The notes below the pieces were generated by a model, which worked only from the letters and a program-made list of their open reading frames with translations, made no database searches and was not told where the DNA came from. Shown one piece after another: positions 11,971 to 23,607 of a stretch of 64,000 nucleotides of DNA. The DNA is from Phytophthora hibernalis. Taxonomy: Eukaryota > Oomycota > Peronosporomycetes > Peronosporales > Peronosporaceae. The DNA lies in assembly GCA_012656075.1 (NCBI GenBank), contig JAAKBF010000049.1, forward strand, positions 248,001 to 312,000, read 5' to 3'. Each line of letters opens with the position of its first letter. The stretch's first letter is position 1. Made by a program: the position numbers and the translations under genes.

Positions 11971-13350
11971 AGAACTAAATGACATCAATGTACCTCACTG
12001 TGAAACAAACACTCAACTGGACCCCGGCTGGGCGAAACGCTAAGGAATCCGACAGGAACCCGGCGCAAGCTGACAACGCCGATTTGACTCGGCGAATTGT
12101 TGGGCGGTTACGTGGAAGCCGAACTAACGACGTTTTATGTGGATTGCAATATTACTAGTACAAGAACTACGTTACTACATCACGATTATCATGGAAAAGA
12201 GATAACACAGCACCTCGGCGAACCGCCTCTATCGTAGATCCAGACCTGTGTGTCATCCATGAATATTGCAATGTCACAACTGCGCAACACAGTGGTCCCC
12301 AAACTAGGTGCATTCAATCGACTGAAAATTTCTTCCCGATGAACCCGCACAGTAAGTGCTTGGGTTTCTAAACACAACAGGAGCTGACAAGCAGTGGCTA
12401 ACCAGTACACAATTGTGCAGGATTAAATTCACCATAAAATACAGCAAAATATGCAACGTACCCTGCGCGATATTCAGCATAAATGCACCGTCCGAATGAT
12501 TTGATTTCGATTCGCGTCTCGGCCACGCGCATGGCCTTAGAGCACAACGAAAGTCATCAAAACAATCATTAATTAGTGCATATATATTCATGTGAAGTTT
12601 GATAGGGAACAACCATTTCCACAGAAGACAACAACTGCATTCACTCTCAAGTTGGATTTGGATCGGCGTATTTATCTAAGATAAGACGTGGTCACAAACA
12701 CGAAACGAGCGAGTGAATGAGATTCCGTGTGCGACCTACATTTGTCCTGCTTCGAAACACGTCGTCTTGATGCATCAGTATTCTTCTTGTTGTCTTGAGG
12801 GGTCCGTCCGAAATTCAAGAATTGGCTAATTTGGAAAAGGCGGGACGAAAACATCGGCTGTCAGACACTCCTTTGGTCAGGGACGTACCTACAACCTCCA
12901 TAACCCAATGCTAATCGATCGCGGTTTCACAGATACCTGTCAGAATAAATATCTAGAATTTAGACAAATACTGGCACTTTCTGCTCTGAAAATGAAAGGC
13001 GTGAACGTAAACGACCCAACAGTTTAAATTAAAATTTGTATACCCCATGGCGGGGGAAAATACACTGTTTCAAATTTCAAGTTTGAAAGCGCTTAAACTG
13101 CATATGAAACAGCGTCAAACATCAAAAATCTCCATTTTCATACCCCAAAATGGCGAAACATTTTGTTGTCTGGTGAACGCAACATCTTTTCAATCTTTGT
13201 GAAAAGTGTATTATCGGAAAGCTCTTGTTAAATGCAATCGAAAGAGAGTAGTTTTACGCTTTGAAAGGGATAAAAATACAAAATAAATTTCGGCTAGGTA
13301 CGAAAAACAGGCGGTCAACTTTAAAGTCGATTACCTCGATAACTCTATAT
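11971..13350. other. No gene recognised
   Basis: Reading frames here are short, overlap on both strands and show no family motif. The stretch at 12960-13330 is AT-rich. Nothing further can be supported. Confidence 0.5.
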
Positions 13351-13399
13351 GGTGGATAAGTAAGATTTTGTTCGCCGCAGTCTCATATATGCAGTTTAA

Positions 13400-14500
13400 G
13401 TGGATAGCCTACGCTACATTATGCAACATCCGGTTTGGAGGCGTTAAAACATACACGAATTTCTTCCTCGAGGATATCGCATTGAAACAGGATAGAGTAC
13501 CCAGTTTATTGTTCATGGCCTGGTTGGGCTGCGTCTCCGGCATCGCGTCGTACTCTGCCAGCACTCCGGTGTACTCACCGACCACGTCGCCTACGTCCAG
13601 GGAAGTTGTTGTGTACACGCTCGGCGTCAAACAGCTTCAGAGTTGGCCGTGAACGGGGGAGCCTTGCTGCGCATCCAGTTTCCAACGTTCTGGCGAACAG
13701 TATACAGAGGAAGTCATATTATGGCAGGTACATGTATCCCTGAAACAATCGTCAAAACCCTTTCAGCAGTCAAATTCGCCTATGTCAGGAAACGTAATGT
13801 CCTTCGTCTTGAACTCATTCATCAGCTCGATCTCTGCAGGCCACTGCACTTCTTCGCGGGCGCTCGGGGCATCTTCTACAGATTCAATATAGATAGGGCG
13901 CCTTACATGAAATCCCAACATGCGAATCTGGATTCCCGGAAGCGTGAACAGCTTCTTCGCCTTCAATAATCAGGCGTAGTAGATGCTGGAACCGCTTTGT
14001 GTTACTGCGACTTCTTTTGATAGCGCCGCTTTCGCGAACGCCTCACGGTCCAATCGACAGGTCGCTTCTTGGCCTGGTGGCGGATCTTAGAGCACTCCCA
14101 GCGCGTAGGAATATTTTTTACGTACGAGCCGGCCTCAATCAAATCGTGGTCGGTCGGATCACTTGATGAATGCTCTTCGTCGTCTTCGTGAGTTTCCTCG
14201 CATGCAGTATTTGGTCTGGCGGATTTCGACGCATTTGAGTCACTGACTTGGCTCCTGTAGCACTAGTGGTCGAACTAGACACCCGCGAGTTCGAACGTTC
14301 GCCACGATACGTTCGTTTAATCGATCGCCTCGCTTCAGCTAGCCGCGCCATGGGTAAGATATATCTCTGCGACTTCGAAATCATCCGTGTCGGCCGCCCT
14401 CGTTGTGCTTGAATCCCCCGCGTACACCCCTCCACCTCGAATTCGATCTCCGCCTCCGAATCTTCGCTGGCTTGACTTTAATCGCTTCTGGACACTTCTG
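13400..14500 (-). pseudogene. SET-domain (lysine methyltransferase-like) protein relic
   Basis: Minus-strand remnant. From high to low coordinates: a basic/acidic linker, a basic segment (YVKNIPTRWECSKIRHQAKK, about 14060-14120), a region ending FPDIGEFDC (about 13765), a Cys-rich pre-SET-like stretch (GFDDCFRDTC..VYCSPE, about 13670-13762), then the SET N-terminus VYTTTSLDVGDVVGEYTG (about 13565-13620) and RKKFVYV (about 13440). The catalytic NHSC/ELxFDY part is absent and at least three frame changes are needed, so this is a truncated pseudogene. Such proteins methylate lysines on histones or other targets. That this copy came from a mobile family is inference. The BED-like ORF directly upstream on the same strand may be its N-terminus. 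Confidence 0.65.
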
Positions 14501-14527
14501 GATGCGAAGGAGATGTTGATATCATAC

Positions 14528-15109
14528 CTACATTACACATTGTAATATTGGGTACGCTGGAGGTCCTCGAACATCCCACTGTAGCAAACCCCTGGTCCAA
14601 ATTACGCACGGTCCTCGGCAAACGTTAAGAAGCATCTTCCTCGCGCACGGCACGTCGTGTACCCATCGTAGAGTTGAATGCTTGCTTGATGCTGGTGGGT
14701 TGGATGCAGGTTTCATCACAGGCCTAAACGGGTATGTAATCAAAGACGTTGACGCTCGACTCGCGCACGTCTTGGACAGATGGTGCTTCACACGTTCTCC
14801 GTGAGTCCGATCGGTCGTCAGGATTAGCTTGCGTCGTTTCTTACAGCACACACCACCTTCTGGGTCAACATCGACATGAGACCAGGCGGGATCACGTTCG
14901 CGCCCAACGGACAGACGAGCGGTGACATTAGCAACTTTTGCCGGGCGTGGGGTGTCGACAGAGTGAGGGTTCATGGCGCGTAGCTGGTACGTAGAAGAAA
15001 GTTGTGGTGGGGATGCAGTGCACAAGCAATTATGATACCATTTTAGCTTTAGTCCTGCAGCGCATAATGTTTTACTGGCGGAGGCCTTCAGCTCTTGGCT
15101 GAGGCGCAT
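14528..15109 (-). CDS. BED-like zinc-finger ORF upstream of the SET relic
   Basis: Open frame of 193 codons. Mid-protein it reads GRERDPAWSHVDVDPEGG, then VCCKK and THGERVKHHLSKTC, which resembles a BED zinc finger (aromatic residue near the start, Cys pair, HxxxxxC end), the DNA-binding module typical of hAT-type transposases. The first Cys pair is compressed (CC rather than CxxC), so the match is imperfect. It lies about 30 bases upstream of the first SET-relic segment, on the same strand. It could be the N-terminus of one BED-SET gene, or an unrelated transposase fragment. No catalytic hAT domain is visible. Confidence 0.4.
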   Translation of the reverse strand: MRLSQELKASASKTLCAAGLKLKWYHNCLCTASPPQLSSTYQLRAMNPHSVDTPRPAKVANVTARLSVGRERDPAWSHVDVDPEGGVCCKKRRKLILTTDRTHGERVKHHLSKTCASRASTSLITYPFRPVMKPASNPPASSKHSTLRWVHDVPCARKMLLNVCRGPCVIWTRGLLQWDVRGPPAYPILQCVM

Positions 15110-15755
15110 TGGTGCAGTGTCGATTCAAAAATATTTGCAGATAGGGATACGTGTGAACCCTTTGTGGTCAAACGCGGCAAAATGCCGCGTTTTCCTTGTT
15201 TCCTGCGAAGTACGAGAGTGTACTTATGTAAAAGCAGCAAAATGCTTCGACTTACGATTTAAGTACGATTTCGGCGGGACACTTGGAACCAAAACTGCAC
15301 AATCAAATCCAAATGTAATATTTGTCATCGCCCTTTCGCAGCCGTAAAAAGCGGCAAAAGGCTTCGTTTTTACATTTACATGACTTACATTTGTAAACCA
15401 TAGTATACACAAGTGGATTAGAAAGGGTCAAAATCCAAAACCCCGACGCACCCATAAATCCGTAAAATTCCGCCCAGGGTCTACCAAAAATGTTTTTGAC
15501 CCAACCCTGATTGCTACCCTTGTCCATGTTTGAAGACACGTGCTATATCAAAGTAGATATGCATTTGGAGGACTCAGGATCTTTGGGGAGGGCGGTCACA
15601 ACGAAGAGTAAGCCGACCCCGCAGTTCGGGCGGATGGAGCCACCTGTCCCCACAGCCACCGTACATCTGCATATATTGTTTTCACTATACTATACTATTT
15701 CTAAGTAATACTATATATGCATTCTATTGCCTATAATACTAACCAATCCTGTTAC
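15110..15755. other. No gene; small hairpins
   Basis: Contains the palindromic word GCGGCAAAATGCCGC at about 15174-15188. Similar GCGGCA..AAGCCGC hairpins recur just upstream of S33 copies 2 and 4 (about 16059 and 44210), which suggests a small dispersed repeat. No coding frame is supported. Confidence 0.4.
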
Positions 15756-16109
15756 ACGTGCCGTGCAGCGAATAATCTCCGGTTAAAATTATCAATCCGC
15801 TACTGGTGAAGGGGGACACGGCAGCGCCCATGGCCGCACTGATCAGTGAATCCACAGCACCCAGGGCACGGATACAGGCCTTCGTTATTCTATACTTTAT
15901 ACGTCCTTGATCCGCCGATGGGATAGTCCGTCCGTACAGCAACATGTGCTACCTTAGAATAAGTTAAGCTTGTTTGGGCCAAGAGTGGTGTGGACGTTCA
16001 GCCACGACGACATAATTCAAGGAACTTATACTAAATGTCACTTGATACTGCGTATTACGCGGCATAAAGCCGCATTTTCTGGTTTACCAGCAACGAATAA
16101 TTTCTAGAC

Positions 16110-16129
16110 GTGCCATTCTTCAATTTCTG
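16110..16129 (+). promoter_or_regulatory. Initiator-like element of S33 copy 2
   Basis: GCCATTCTTCAATTTCTG lies 10-25 bases upstream of the ATG at 16137. It fits the oomycete core-promoter pattern (CATTYYNCAATTT, initiator plus flanking element) and is identical to the site before copy 4. The very short implied leader is usual for oomycete genes. Confidence 0.6.
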
Positions 16130-16136
16130 TAGCCCA

Positions 16137-17318
16137 ATGCAGTTCTGCTACGCCATCTTACTGGCGACCATAGCCATATCGGCGAGCGGAGTACCCGTCA
16201 AGGCAAATGCAGAACTGAAGTGGGATTCCTGCCCCCGAGTACACCTTCTATGATGCAGGGAGCTCAAGTGGCGAAGACGCTGAGTGCGCTGTCTACAATG
16301 CGTTACTGTGTCACCTTTGAGTTGGCGAGGCCCCGAAGGGCGTTGAGCCCGCCATTGAAGTCTTCGCAAAACGTTTGCCAGCTACGGAAGGGGGCTCAGA
16401 GAGTGCTCGCAATGTTTGTTCCTTCAAGGAGGACCGGGTTATTCATCTGTCTCACGTAAGTGTTTGGTTTCATTGTTGTTTTATTTTTAGCTCTCTTACT
16501 TAACTGTTCGTGTTTTTGGTGTGCTAGTGGAGTCGACGATGGTGAGTCTTCATGCGCAGTTAAAAGGTACCGTGAATATGTACCTCATGGATCACCGCGG
16601 GACCGGGCGCAGTACGCGGCTAAACTGTTTGGCAGAGAGCCCCGCTACTGATATGTGGGAAAGTCAAGTGGAAGCATCGTCAGTGGGCGCTTGCGCACAA
16701 GAATTGGCTACCAACTATGGAGATCTTTCGTCCTTCTCCATGACGAGCGCAGCTAAGGACGTGGCCTTCTCCATCTCTAACCATACAAATGGTGAAGACA
16801 CCATTGTGTTTGGATGGAGCTATGGCACTGCACTGGCGGAACGCCTTATGCACTTGGCCCCACCTGAAGTGACTGGATATTTCTTGGACGGTATTTCTTC
16901 GTCGTCCGGTGCACGTCAAGGGTTCGAATACTATTCCACGTGGGATACCGACTTTGGTCAGGTCGGGGACAGATTCTTGGCGCTGTGTGATCAAGATGAA
17001 CAAATTAGCGCCCGATTCGAGCCGGAAGGTCTGTCGGGGGCGATCCAAAGTGTGATGGCGAAGCTTGACAAAGCCCCAGAATCGGCATGTGCAAAACTTA
17101 TCAGCTTCCTGGGGTCGGCATTAAGCCAGCCTCGTTTTCACTGCGGCGTGTACTTGGTACAATGCTGTCAGATGCAGCCCTGCGAACCCTCATCCCGCCG
17201 GTCATGTATAAGCTAAATCGCTGTTCAAGCAAGGACGTCGAAGTTTTGAATCAAGTCGTCGCAAGCATGAATGATTCTACTTCTATTACAAACCAGGACG
17301 ATGCTTATCAACCATCGC
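16137..17318 (+). pseudogene. S33-family secreted serine protease, copy 2 (frameshifted, 3' truncated)
   Basis: Near-identical to copy 4, including about 380 bases of upstream sequence (from about 15756). The start MQFCYAILLATIAISASG, the intron (GT at about 16457, AG at about 16529), the RGTGRST motif and GWSYGT are all present. It is broken by a base insertion near 16232 (TGCCCCCGAG), a stop near 16318 and a one-base deletion near 17112. Homology to copy 4 stops at about 17318, after TATCAACCATCG, where gypsy reverse-transcriptase DNA begins. The catalytic Asp and His regions are therefore gone. Confidence 0.85.
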
Positions 17319-17545
17319 AGGCGTATTCCGTCAGGCGACACCCTGTGGGGCAACAATGCCACCGTTTGCTCCGATGCTTAGCGAGTCACATTGTTTTGCC
17401 AAGAGGATCGGTCGCTACGTTCGCTGAGCAGCTGCGGCAGCTTCCGCAAGCCGCATTTTCTCAGCGAATCCAGACCAACCACCCGTCGGGTTGCACATTA
17501 TCGATCTGTCGCTGATAAATGATCGGCGCGGTTCATCATAGCCGA
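17319..17545 (-). pseudogene. Shuffled Ty3/gypsy reverse transcriptase fragment
   Basis: On the minus strand this encodes pieces of RT out of place: APIIYQRQIDN (about 17530), a segment matching the host element RT at 20225-20345, and then directly a piece matching the region after the YVDD box (VSPDGI-like, about 17316-17345). The YVDD stretch between them is missing. It lies downstream of the host element's chromodomain, so it is a separate, internally deleted copy and marks the breakpoint with S33 copy 2. Confidence 0.65.
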
Positions 17546-20349
17546 CCAATTCATCAAGAATCGACGCTGAGTTCGGTCAGTGCTCGTCGAGAGTGGCATA
17601 TCGTCCTTGAGAATGGCTTCTACCTCGTATCGCCCAGTTCGTTCGTCAGGCTCCCAACTGTCTTCCGGCAGTAGCTCCTCGTCAAAATCCAATCGATCGG
17701 TGTCACTGAGTCCATGGACCAGCGGGGTCGTAGGACGTTCGCCAAGACCAGTCACTTGCTTCAGCCAAGACACATGGACAACTGGGTAGAATCGGTAGCT
17801 ACTATTATCCGGCAGCTCCAACTCGTATGCAAACTCCTCGATTTTTGCTTGATCCGGAAAGGCCCGTGCCATCGATGAGCGAGCTTCTTATTCAACCCAG
17901 GTTTGACTCGTTCCATGAACAGCCATACTTGGTCGCATTCATTTAATAGCGACGGCATGTGTTCAACGAGTTCTGTACTTGACTTTGACTCAGTTGCCAA
18001 TTCCTTCGCTGGATTACTCCTGTCTTTCCGGGCTTCGCTCTCGTACTTGGTGTATCCGGAATGGACTTCTGCTCGGTTCGGCTCAGCGACTCGTTGTGTT
18101 CCTTCGCTCGACTAGCTTTCGTCTTCAGTTGGTACTCGTAGGCCCGTTTGAGTGCGATTTATCGCTGGCGATTGGCCTCCCTGCGTCATTCGAAGGCATT
18201 TGCTGATGTCGTTTGCTTCGCTGAGCTCATAGAGGCTCGGCGGATGGAAGAAGATATTGATTTTAGCGTTCGCTGGGCGTCGCAACCGTGTACCAAGTAA
18301 AACGGCGTTTCTCGCCGAGTCGAATCTCTGGAGTTGCTGGTGGCATATACGAGTTTCTCAGCGATATCATCCCAGCCTGTAGCGCTTCTTCCCCGTAGAC
18401 ACGTACCGGTTGAATCATTGACTTAACGCTGAGATCCTGTTGCCCGTTCGCTTGAAGTCGGTGACTCAGCGTAGCTAGCGAACTTGATTGCATAATCTCG
18501 GAGAACATCTGGAAGACTACGCTCATAAATCGTGGATCCTGGTCGTGTCGAATCAGCGATGGTGAATCGAATCGGTGGAATATGCACTCATCGAAAGCTT
18601 TTCTACCTTGAGTGCTCCTGCATCATTCATTGCTTTAGCGATGACGAGGCCTATGAAGTGATCTTGGAATAGATCAGAGCTGTGTCCCCTCGCTGAGTCT
18701 TCGACGATGGTATAACGAAATCCATTGACACGATCTGGAATTGTCGGTCGGATACTACGTTACCGATCGAGTATCCTCTAAGTTGAGGCTTGCTCTTGCT
18801 GGTATTGCGGTCTTCACACTCTTGAACATTCTTGACAACGTCGACGAACAACCCAATCAAATAGTAGCCTGCTTTCACTCTGTGGGATTTGTAGCGATTA
18901 CATGGTGTCCTTCTTCGACGGAGTTGTGTAAGTTTGTCAGGATCTCGTCGATGGTTGTGGTTTGAACTAGTCTCAGTTTCGTGTCGTCTTCGCCGGGTTC
19001 TTAGCGTTCTCTTCGACGATTTAAGTAGTACAGTTATCTGTCTTCGCTGGGTACGAAGTGGTCGGCATTTTTGCCAGCTTCACCCGTATTTTGTCGAGTA
19101 AGCTTCAACAAATTCTCCCCGCAGGTTAGCCGCCCTACTTCTCCGTTTTTGCTGACCCTTCGAATGATAGGACGTGTCCCTCAAATTGTTATGCCACATG
19201 TGCGTACAACAACTCGGGGTCCATTCGAATACTCGCTGAGTTTTTTTACGGTGGCGCGATATGCACCAGCGACTCATCGAGCAGAACGTGGTATAATCGA
19301 AGCTTGTTAGAGCGGAGTGAAATCGACGCCCGCTCACGTACGGGTTTGATCTTCAAATGATACGGTGACAGCAACACAGCAAAACTGACCGGTCGAACGT
19401 ACAACGTTTTTGACATGAATACCCATTCAAACGTCGAGAATCGTGTGTAGACATAGATGGTCTTGCCAGCGATCAGCGTGTAGCATATCTTCAGTACTTG
19501 TAAGAACGCGAGCACTTCTCACTCGGGTGGTTCGTAGTTCACCTCGTTGCCTTTCAGCACACGTCCACAGAACCGGACCGGGTATAATTTTCTTTCGTCC
19601 ATCTGCATCAGAGTACTACTCAGTACCCAGTCATTTTGAAATCCATGATATTAACGTCCTTCGCCGAGTCAAAATACCGTAAAATTGGCGCTCTGGTCAC
19701 CTTCCGCTTGAGCTCAGTGAAAGAGGCTGTGGCGGTCAATCGGTTGGTTCCGTCGGTGAAATCATCCTCCTTGAGCTGGTATATTATTACCCCATACTAT
19801 GCCAAATTGGCTATAGAAATTCAGTGCTCCCAGGAATGCTTGCATTCCTTTCTTTGTCATTAGGAACAGTAGATCAGCGATTACTGCTAATTTCTTAGGA
19901 TCAGCTGGTATTCCGTCAGGCGTCACCTTGTGGGACAAGAAATCCACTGTTTGCTGCACGGAGGTGCTCTTCGAGAAGCTCACGCTGATCCTGCACTCAG
20001 TAAATCAGGTTAATGATCAATCAAGCGTAGCACGACACTGGTCGAAAGTCGTTCCACCAAAGCAAATGTCATCAACAAACGACCTTCGACCGAAAACGAA
20101 AACGGAAATCAGCCTTGAATCGTCGGGTTCGCCGGTGCTAAACATGTCGTTTTCAGAACTGTTGATAAGCTCTTGTAGAATGTCAGACTCGTCGAGTGCG
20201 CGGTAATCCGCATCCAACTTTGTTCCGATGCTTATCGAGTCACATTGTTTTGCCAAGAGAACCGGTCACAGCGTTCGCTGAGCTGCTGCGGCTGCTTCCA
20301 CAAGCCGCATCTTCTCGGTGAATATGGACCAACCCCTTTTGGTTGCATA
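17546..20349 (-). pseudogene. Host Ty3/gypsy element, 3' half: RT end, integrase, chromodomain-like tail
   Basis: Decayed minus-strand pol. In coding order: RT with GRRSFVDDICFGG (about 20080, the catalytic YVDD-type box), the post-RT segment VDFLSHKVTPDGIPADPKKL and LGALNFYSQF (19762-19983), integrase core pieces (FQIVSMDFVIP at about 18690; SHRLQANGQQD at about 18450), an integrase C-terminal segment (LAHRWHGPFRI, about 17890) and a chromodomain-like end (YRFYPVVHVSWLK, ELLPEDSWEPDERTGRYEVE). Stops and frameshifts are common. The frame at 20349 continues exactly the RT that breaks off at 35207, which shows that one element was split by the 20350-35206 insertion. Confidence 0.8.
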
Positions 20350-21322
20350 TGGCGAAAGCTGCTTCACGAAAATAGCTGACGCGATCGAAGCTTGCGCACG
20401 GTACACCCGGACTGCCTACTGTCGGAGGGGTACTCCGATCATCTGGCGCGATCAAAACCTAGTAGTCACTATGTGTGCTCGACGGCTGGGCGGGTTACGC
20501 TCTTTCGGTGTTCGCGAAGACGTTCAGTGGTGACCAAGGCGGATGTCGGAGCTTGGTTGCTCCTTCCGGGGTCTGGGTGGGTGACGGCCACGCGGGTATT
20601 CTTCACGCGGTCGTCGGTGTGCTGCGATCGAGCCTTGGTTCAAGCCGATCGCGTAGGGGTGTATCCTTTTCTTGTGCTCTTGTAGCCCTTTCCGTTGCTT
20701 GCCGCCTCCTCTTGGCCGGATCTTGTGGTGAGATTGATGTGTGAGCGTACCCTGGTCAAGCTATCCAGGTGTATGTCGTGTTCATGGTTGACGTGGCGAG
20801 TTCTTCTTCGGGTAGGCCAATGTACCTCCTTCCCCGGTAATCTAGTAAACACTTGCGTCTTGCAAGGCAAATCGGAATACATTATACCAAAGTAAAGGTC
20901 CTAAAGAACTCTACATTCCATTTCTCATCCTATCCCTCTTGTGTGCTGCTCAATTGTCCACGGGAGCTCGAATTTGCCCTCGGGTACCAAGATCGTGGTA
21001 CCCGTACTGAAATAATTGCTCGATTGTACCCGCAACGCCCGTACCGAAATCACTGCTCCCGATCTTATCCACACAGATCGCGCATCGAGATGACTGTACC
21101 AGATTGCGTGCCAGAATGATTGCATCCTGCATTTCGGGGCGACATGTACCCGAACAGTGGTACCTCAGAAAGATCCCATCCGGAAATAGCATAGCCAGGC
21201 ATAGTCGGACATAACTGGACACAACTGAAACTCTCATGGTCGTGATCTATCAGTCGTGATCTCGGACCGTCATGTCTCCCTCAGCCAGTGAGATCTCTCA
21301 ACCGGCAGATCGCTTTACGTCA
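20350..21322 (-). repeat. LTR 1 (3' LTR of composite gypsy element)
   Basis: About 973 bases, nearly identical to 34261-35206 apart from an indel of roughly 25-30 bases near 20455-20485. In element orientation it begins TGACGTAAAGCG (21322) and ends CTTTCGCCA (20350). The U3 side (21322 to about 20880) differs from the internal LTR at 24676, while the R-U5 side is shared. The antisense ORF start codon (21272) lies inside it. Confidence 0.85.
20911..20930 (+). promoter_or_regulatory. Possible plus-strand initiator inside LTR 1
   Basis: CTACATTCCATTTCTCATCC resembles the oomycete initiator CATTYYNCAATTT, read on the plus strand, towards the antisense ORF that starts at 21272. The same motif is at 34795-34814 in the matching LTR. 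This is a motif match only. Confidence 0.3.
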
Positions 21323-23279
21323 ATCACCCCTGTATTGACGACGGTTGCACAACAGCCAAAGCCGGTACACACAACCCATTCTTCGGACTTCGCCTCGATC
21401 AACCAGATCCCCATGGTCGCCGCCGAGCGTCCCGACACCTCCATCGCTCCTCCAGGCCCCGCGGCCCGCCATGTCGCAACCCTTGACGACGTAGTTCCTC
21501 CCGAACGTGCAGCGGCGCGAAGAAACGCAGCTCCGGTGGTGTCCACGTTGCAGGTTGTACTCCCTCCCGTTCATCGAGAGTCTGCGCAGGCCTTCCTAGA
21601 GACTTTCACCGAATTGCTAAATCGCGCTGACGCTGAGTTCGCCTTGGTGGAAGATCATGCAGTCCTGCAGCGCGCATACGCCGATCAGGTAGCGCGTGCC
21701 GAACGTCTCGAGGGCGAGTTAAATGCAGCTTACGCAGCCGCTTCGCCCTACGTCCTGCACTGCCAGCACCATTACGATCACCTTCACCGCCGTTACCAGG
21801 ACGCGTCACAAGTGGCCACAGACTACGAAAGGGCTGTGCGAGATCGTCTTGACAATTCGCAGGAGACCGCGGTCCTCCGAGACCAGCTACGCGTCGCCCA
21901 AGAGGTACAAGCCGAAGTGATTGTGTGCCTACAGGACGAGATCAGCGACCTAGTCCGGCAATTGGCAAACGCTGCAGCGGATGTAACTGCGGGCGCCCTT
22001 CCTGGTCTTGCGCGCCGCATTCTGGCGCTTCAAAATGAGCGTGACCAGGCCGTGGCCGACCGTGATCAAGCCGTAGTGGATCGCGACCATGCTCGCCAGG
22101 ATCAAGAGCGAGTTGAGAGTATCCTCCGCGTTTTCGAAACTTCGCATCAAGCGCATGATGACGCCACTTCCCGGCTCCGCGTTCAGACCCCGGGTGGAGC
22201 GTCGCGTCATGGATCTGCTGGCGCGGACCCGGCAGGAGTCGGCCAGTGCCCAAGTTCGACTGGATCGCAGCCACGCGGAACGTGATCACGAACGCGACCG
22301 AGTCGACTCCGCTGAAACCGCGCTGAGTTCTTCTGAGTCCAATCTGCGGCGGACCACCAACGAGCGGGATCGCGCTCGAGATGACCCCCAATCTGCCCGT
22401 ACGTAGCTCCTCCGTGATCTTGTTTGTCTTTTGGGGTACTAGCCCACCTTGTTGCCCCATCCAAAAGCGTCACAGATTGCACAAGATCGCCCAAGTGCAT
22501 CGATTGCCGCTGGCCACCGTCGCGCGGGTTGACTGGATTCCTGGAAATCGCGATCGTCTTCGCCGGGTTGTCGACAAAGTCTCTTCATGGTCTTTCCGAT
22601 ACATTGGCCGGATCAGCGTGTTGGCGATGGACATATACCTATGGGTTTATCATTTCGCCAAGCCTAGGTACTGGTTGTTTCCTCCCGGCGAGCGTCCGCC
22701 CTCGGAGAACCTTTGGTCGCCCGAGTTGACCACTGATGCGCAGATCGTAGCCCTGTGCGACAACGCTTCGTGGGACGACCTCAATTTCTCTATAGCGCCC
22801 GTGTCTTTTGAGATGACGAGCTGTTTCCCTCGATCGCGCAGAAGTACTTGGAGTGGGAAGAAACACACCGACAGGCAGTATGAGAGACCGCGCACGATTT
22901 TCCTGTTGGTGCGTAGCTTCACAAGAGGAGTCCGTTCCTGGCCACCTTCTACGAGAAGCGACGACAGAGGCGATCACGTCTTGACGCCCGCTGGAAATCC
23001 GTCTTGAAGCGCATCCACCGTGGAATGATCGCTGGTCAATGGGACCTGGACCTGTTGCTCGATCCATTTTTTCTCCATTACCCTCGGTTCGGCGAGAAAG
23101 GAGCGTGGTATCCTGGCCTCGGCCGAAACCCGCAATCTCCATCCCTGGTGGACGCACTTCGTGCGATCGACATGACGGAGCCATGGCGGAATCAGTATCG
23201 CAGCAACATCGCGGATCTCCCTGGCTCTCGCCTCCCGTGTCTATCTGCCAAATTTTGTCCTCCAGCTACCGGAGAGTAG
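21272..23279 (+). pseudogene. Antisense ORF (aORF) copy 1: coiled-coil protein with conserved C-terminal domain
   Basis: Not a recognised family. The first 337 codons (21272-22285) are open: a Pro/Thr/Ser-rich start (about 1-90), then a long Glu/Arg/Ala-rich region with heptad character (about 110-300), including RDQAVADRDQAVVDRDHARQ repeats, so a coiled coil is likely. A frameshift near 22200 carries the coiled coil on (MDLLARTRQESASAQVRLDR, to about 22400). After further breaks a C-terminal domain follows (about 22520-23279) with RGMIAGQWDLDLLLDP, WYPGL and EPWRNQYRSN. The same C-terminal domain occurs in copy 2 (25585-27136). It runs against pol and ends about 330 bases from the integrase end. 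The start codon lies 50 bases inside the LTR. The role is unknown. Confidence 0.6.
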
Positions 23280-23607
23280 GCGATCCCCGCCAGACACCAT
23301 GTAGCTGTTTAGCACCGATCTTGATAATTCCCTTCGGTTTCAGCCTTCTTTTGGGGTTGTCGATCTTCCTTGCGTATCGAGCGATCGACGCTCTTTACTG
23401 AGGTAACTTCGGCCCCAGTACATACGTCACTTTTACAAATAATCCTTCCACCTTAATGTGTGGCCTCCCTACACAATCTTCTTCTCTTTCTCCACCCGCA
23501 CCAACCAACCTGCTACGAGATCTCCTCCTCCTCATGCGACTGCATGACTCCGAAATGGCTGCGATTGATCAGTCCACACTCGTACTCGCGCGGCAAGGCC
23601 CCGCAGT

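Noticed and set aside
16460..16651. ORF starting with a strongly hydrophobic stretch (MFGFIVVLFLALLLNC)
   Set aside because: It is read-through of the S33 copy 2 intron into exon 2 in the wrong frame; the same happens at 44562-44804 in copy 4.
17368..20345. Similar segments at 17371-17496 and 20225-20345 looked like short LTRs flanking the gypsy pol relic
   Set aside because: Both are reverse transcriptase coding sequence (read as IYQR.. to KQCDS.. on the minus strand), one being an internally deleted, misplaced copy. They are not terminal repeats.
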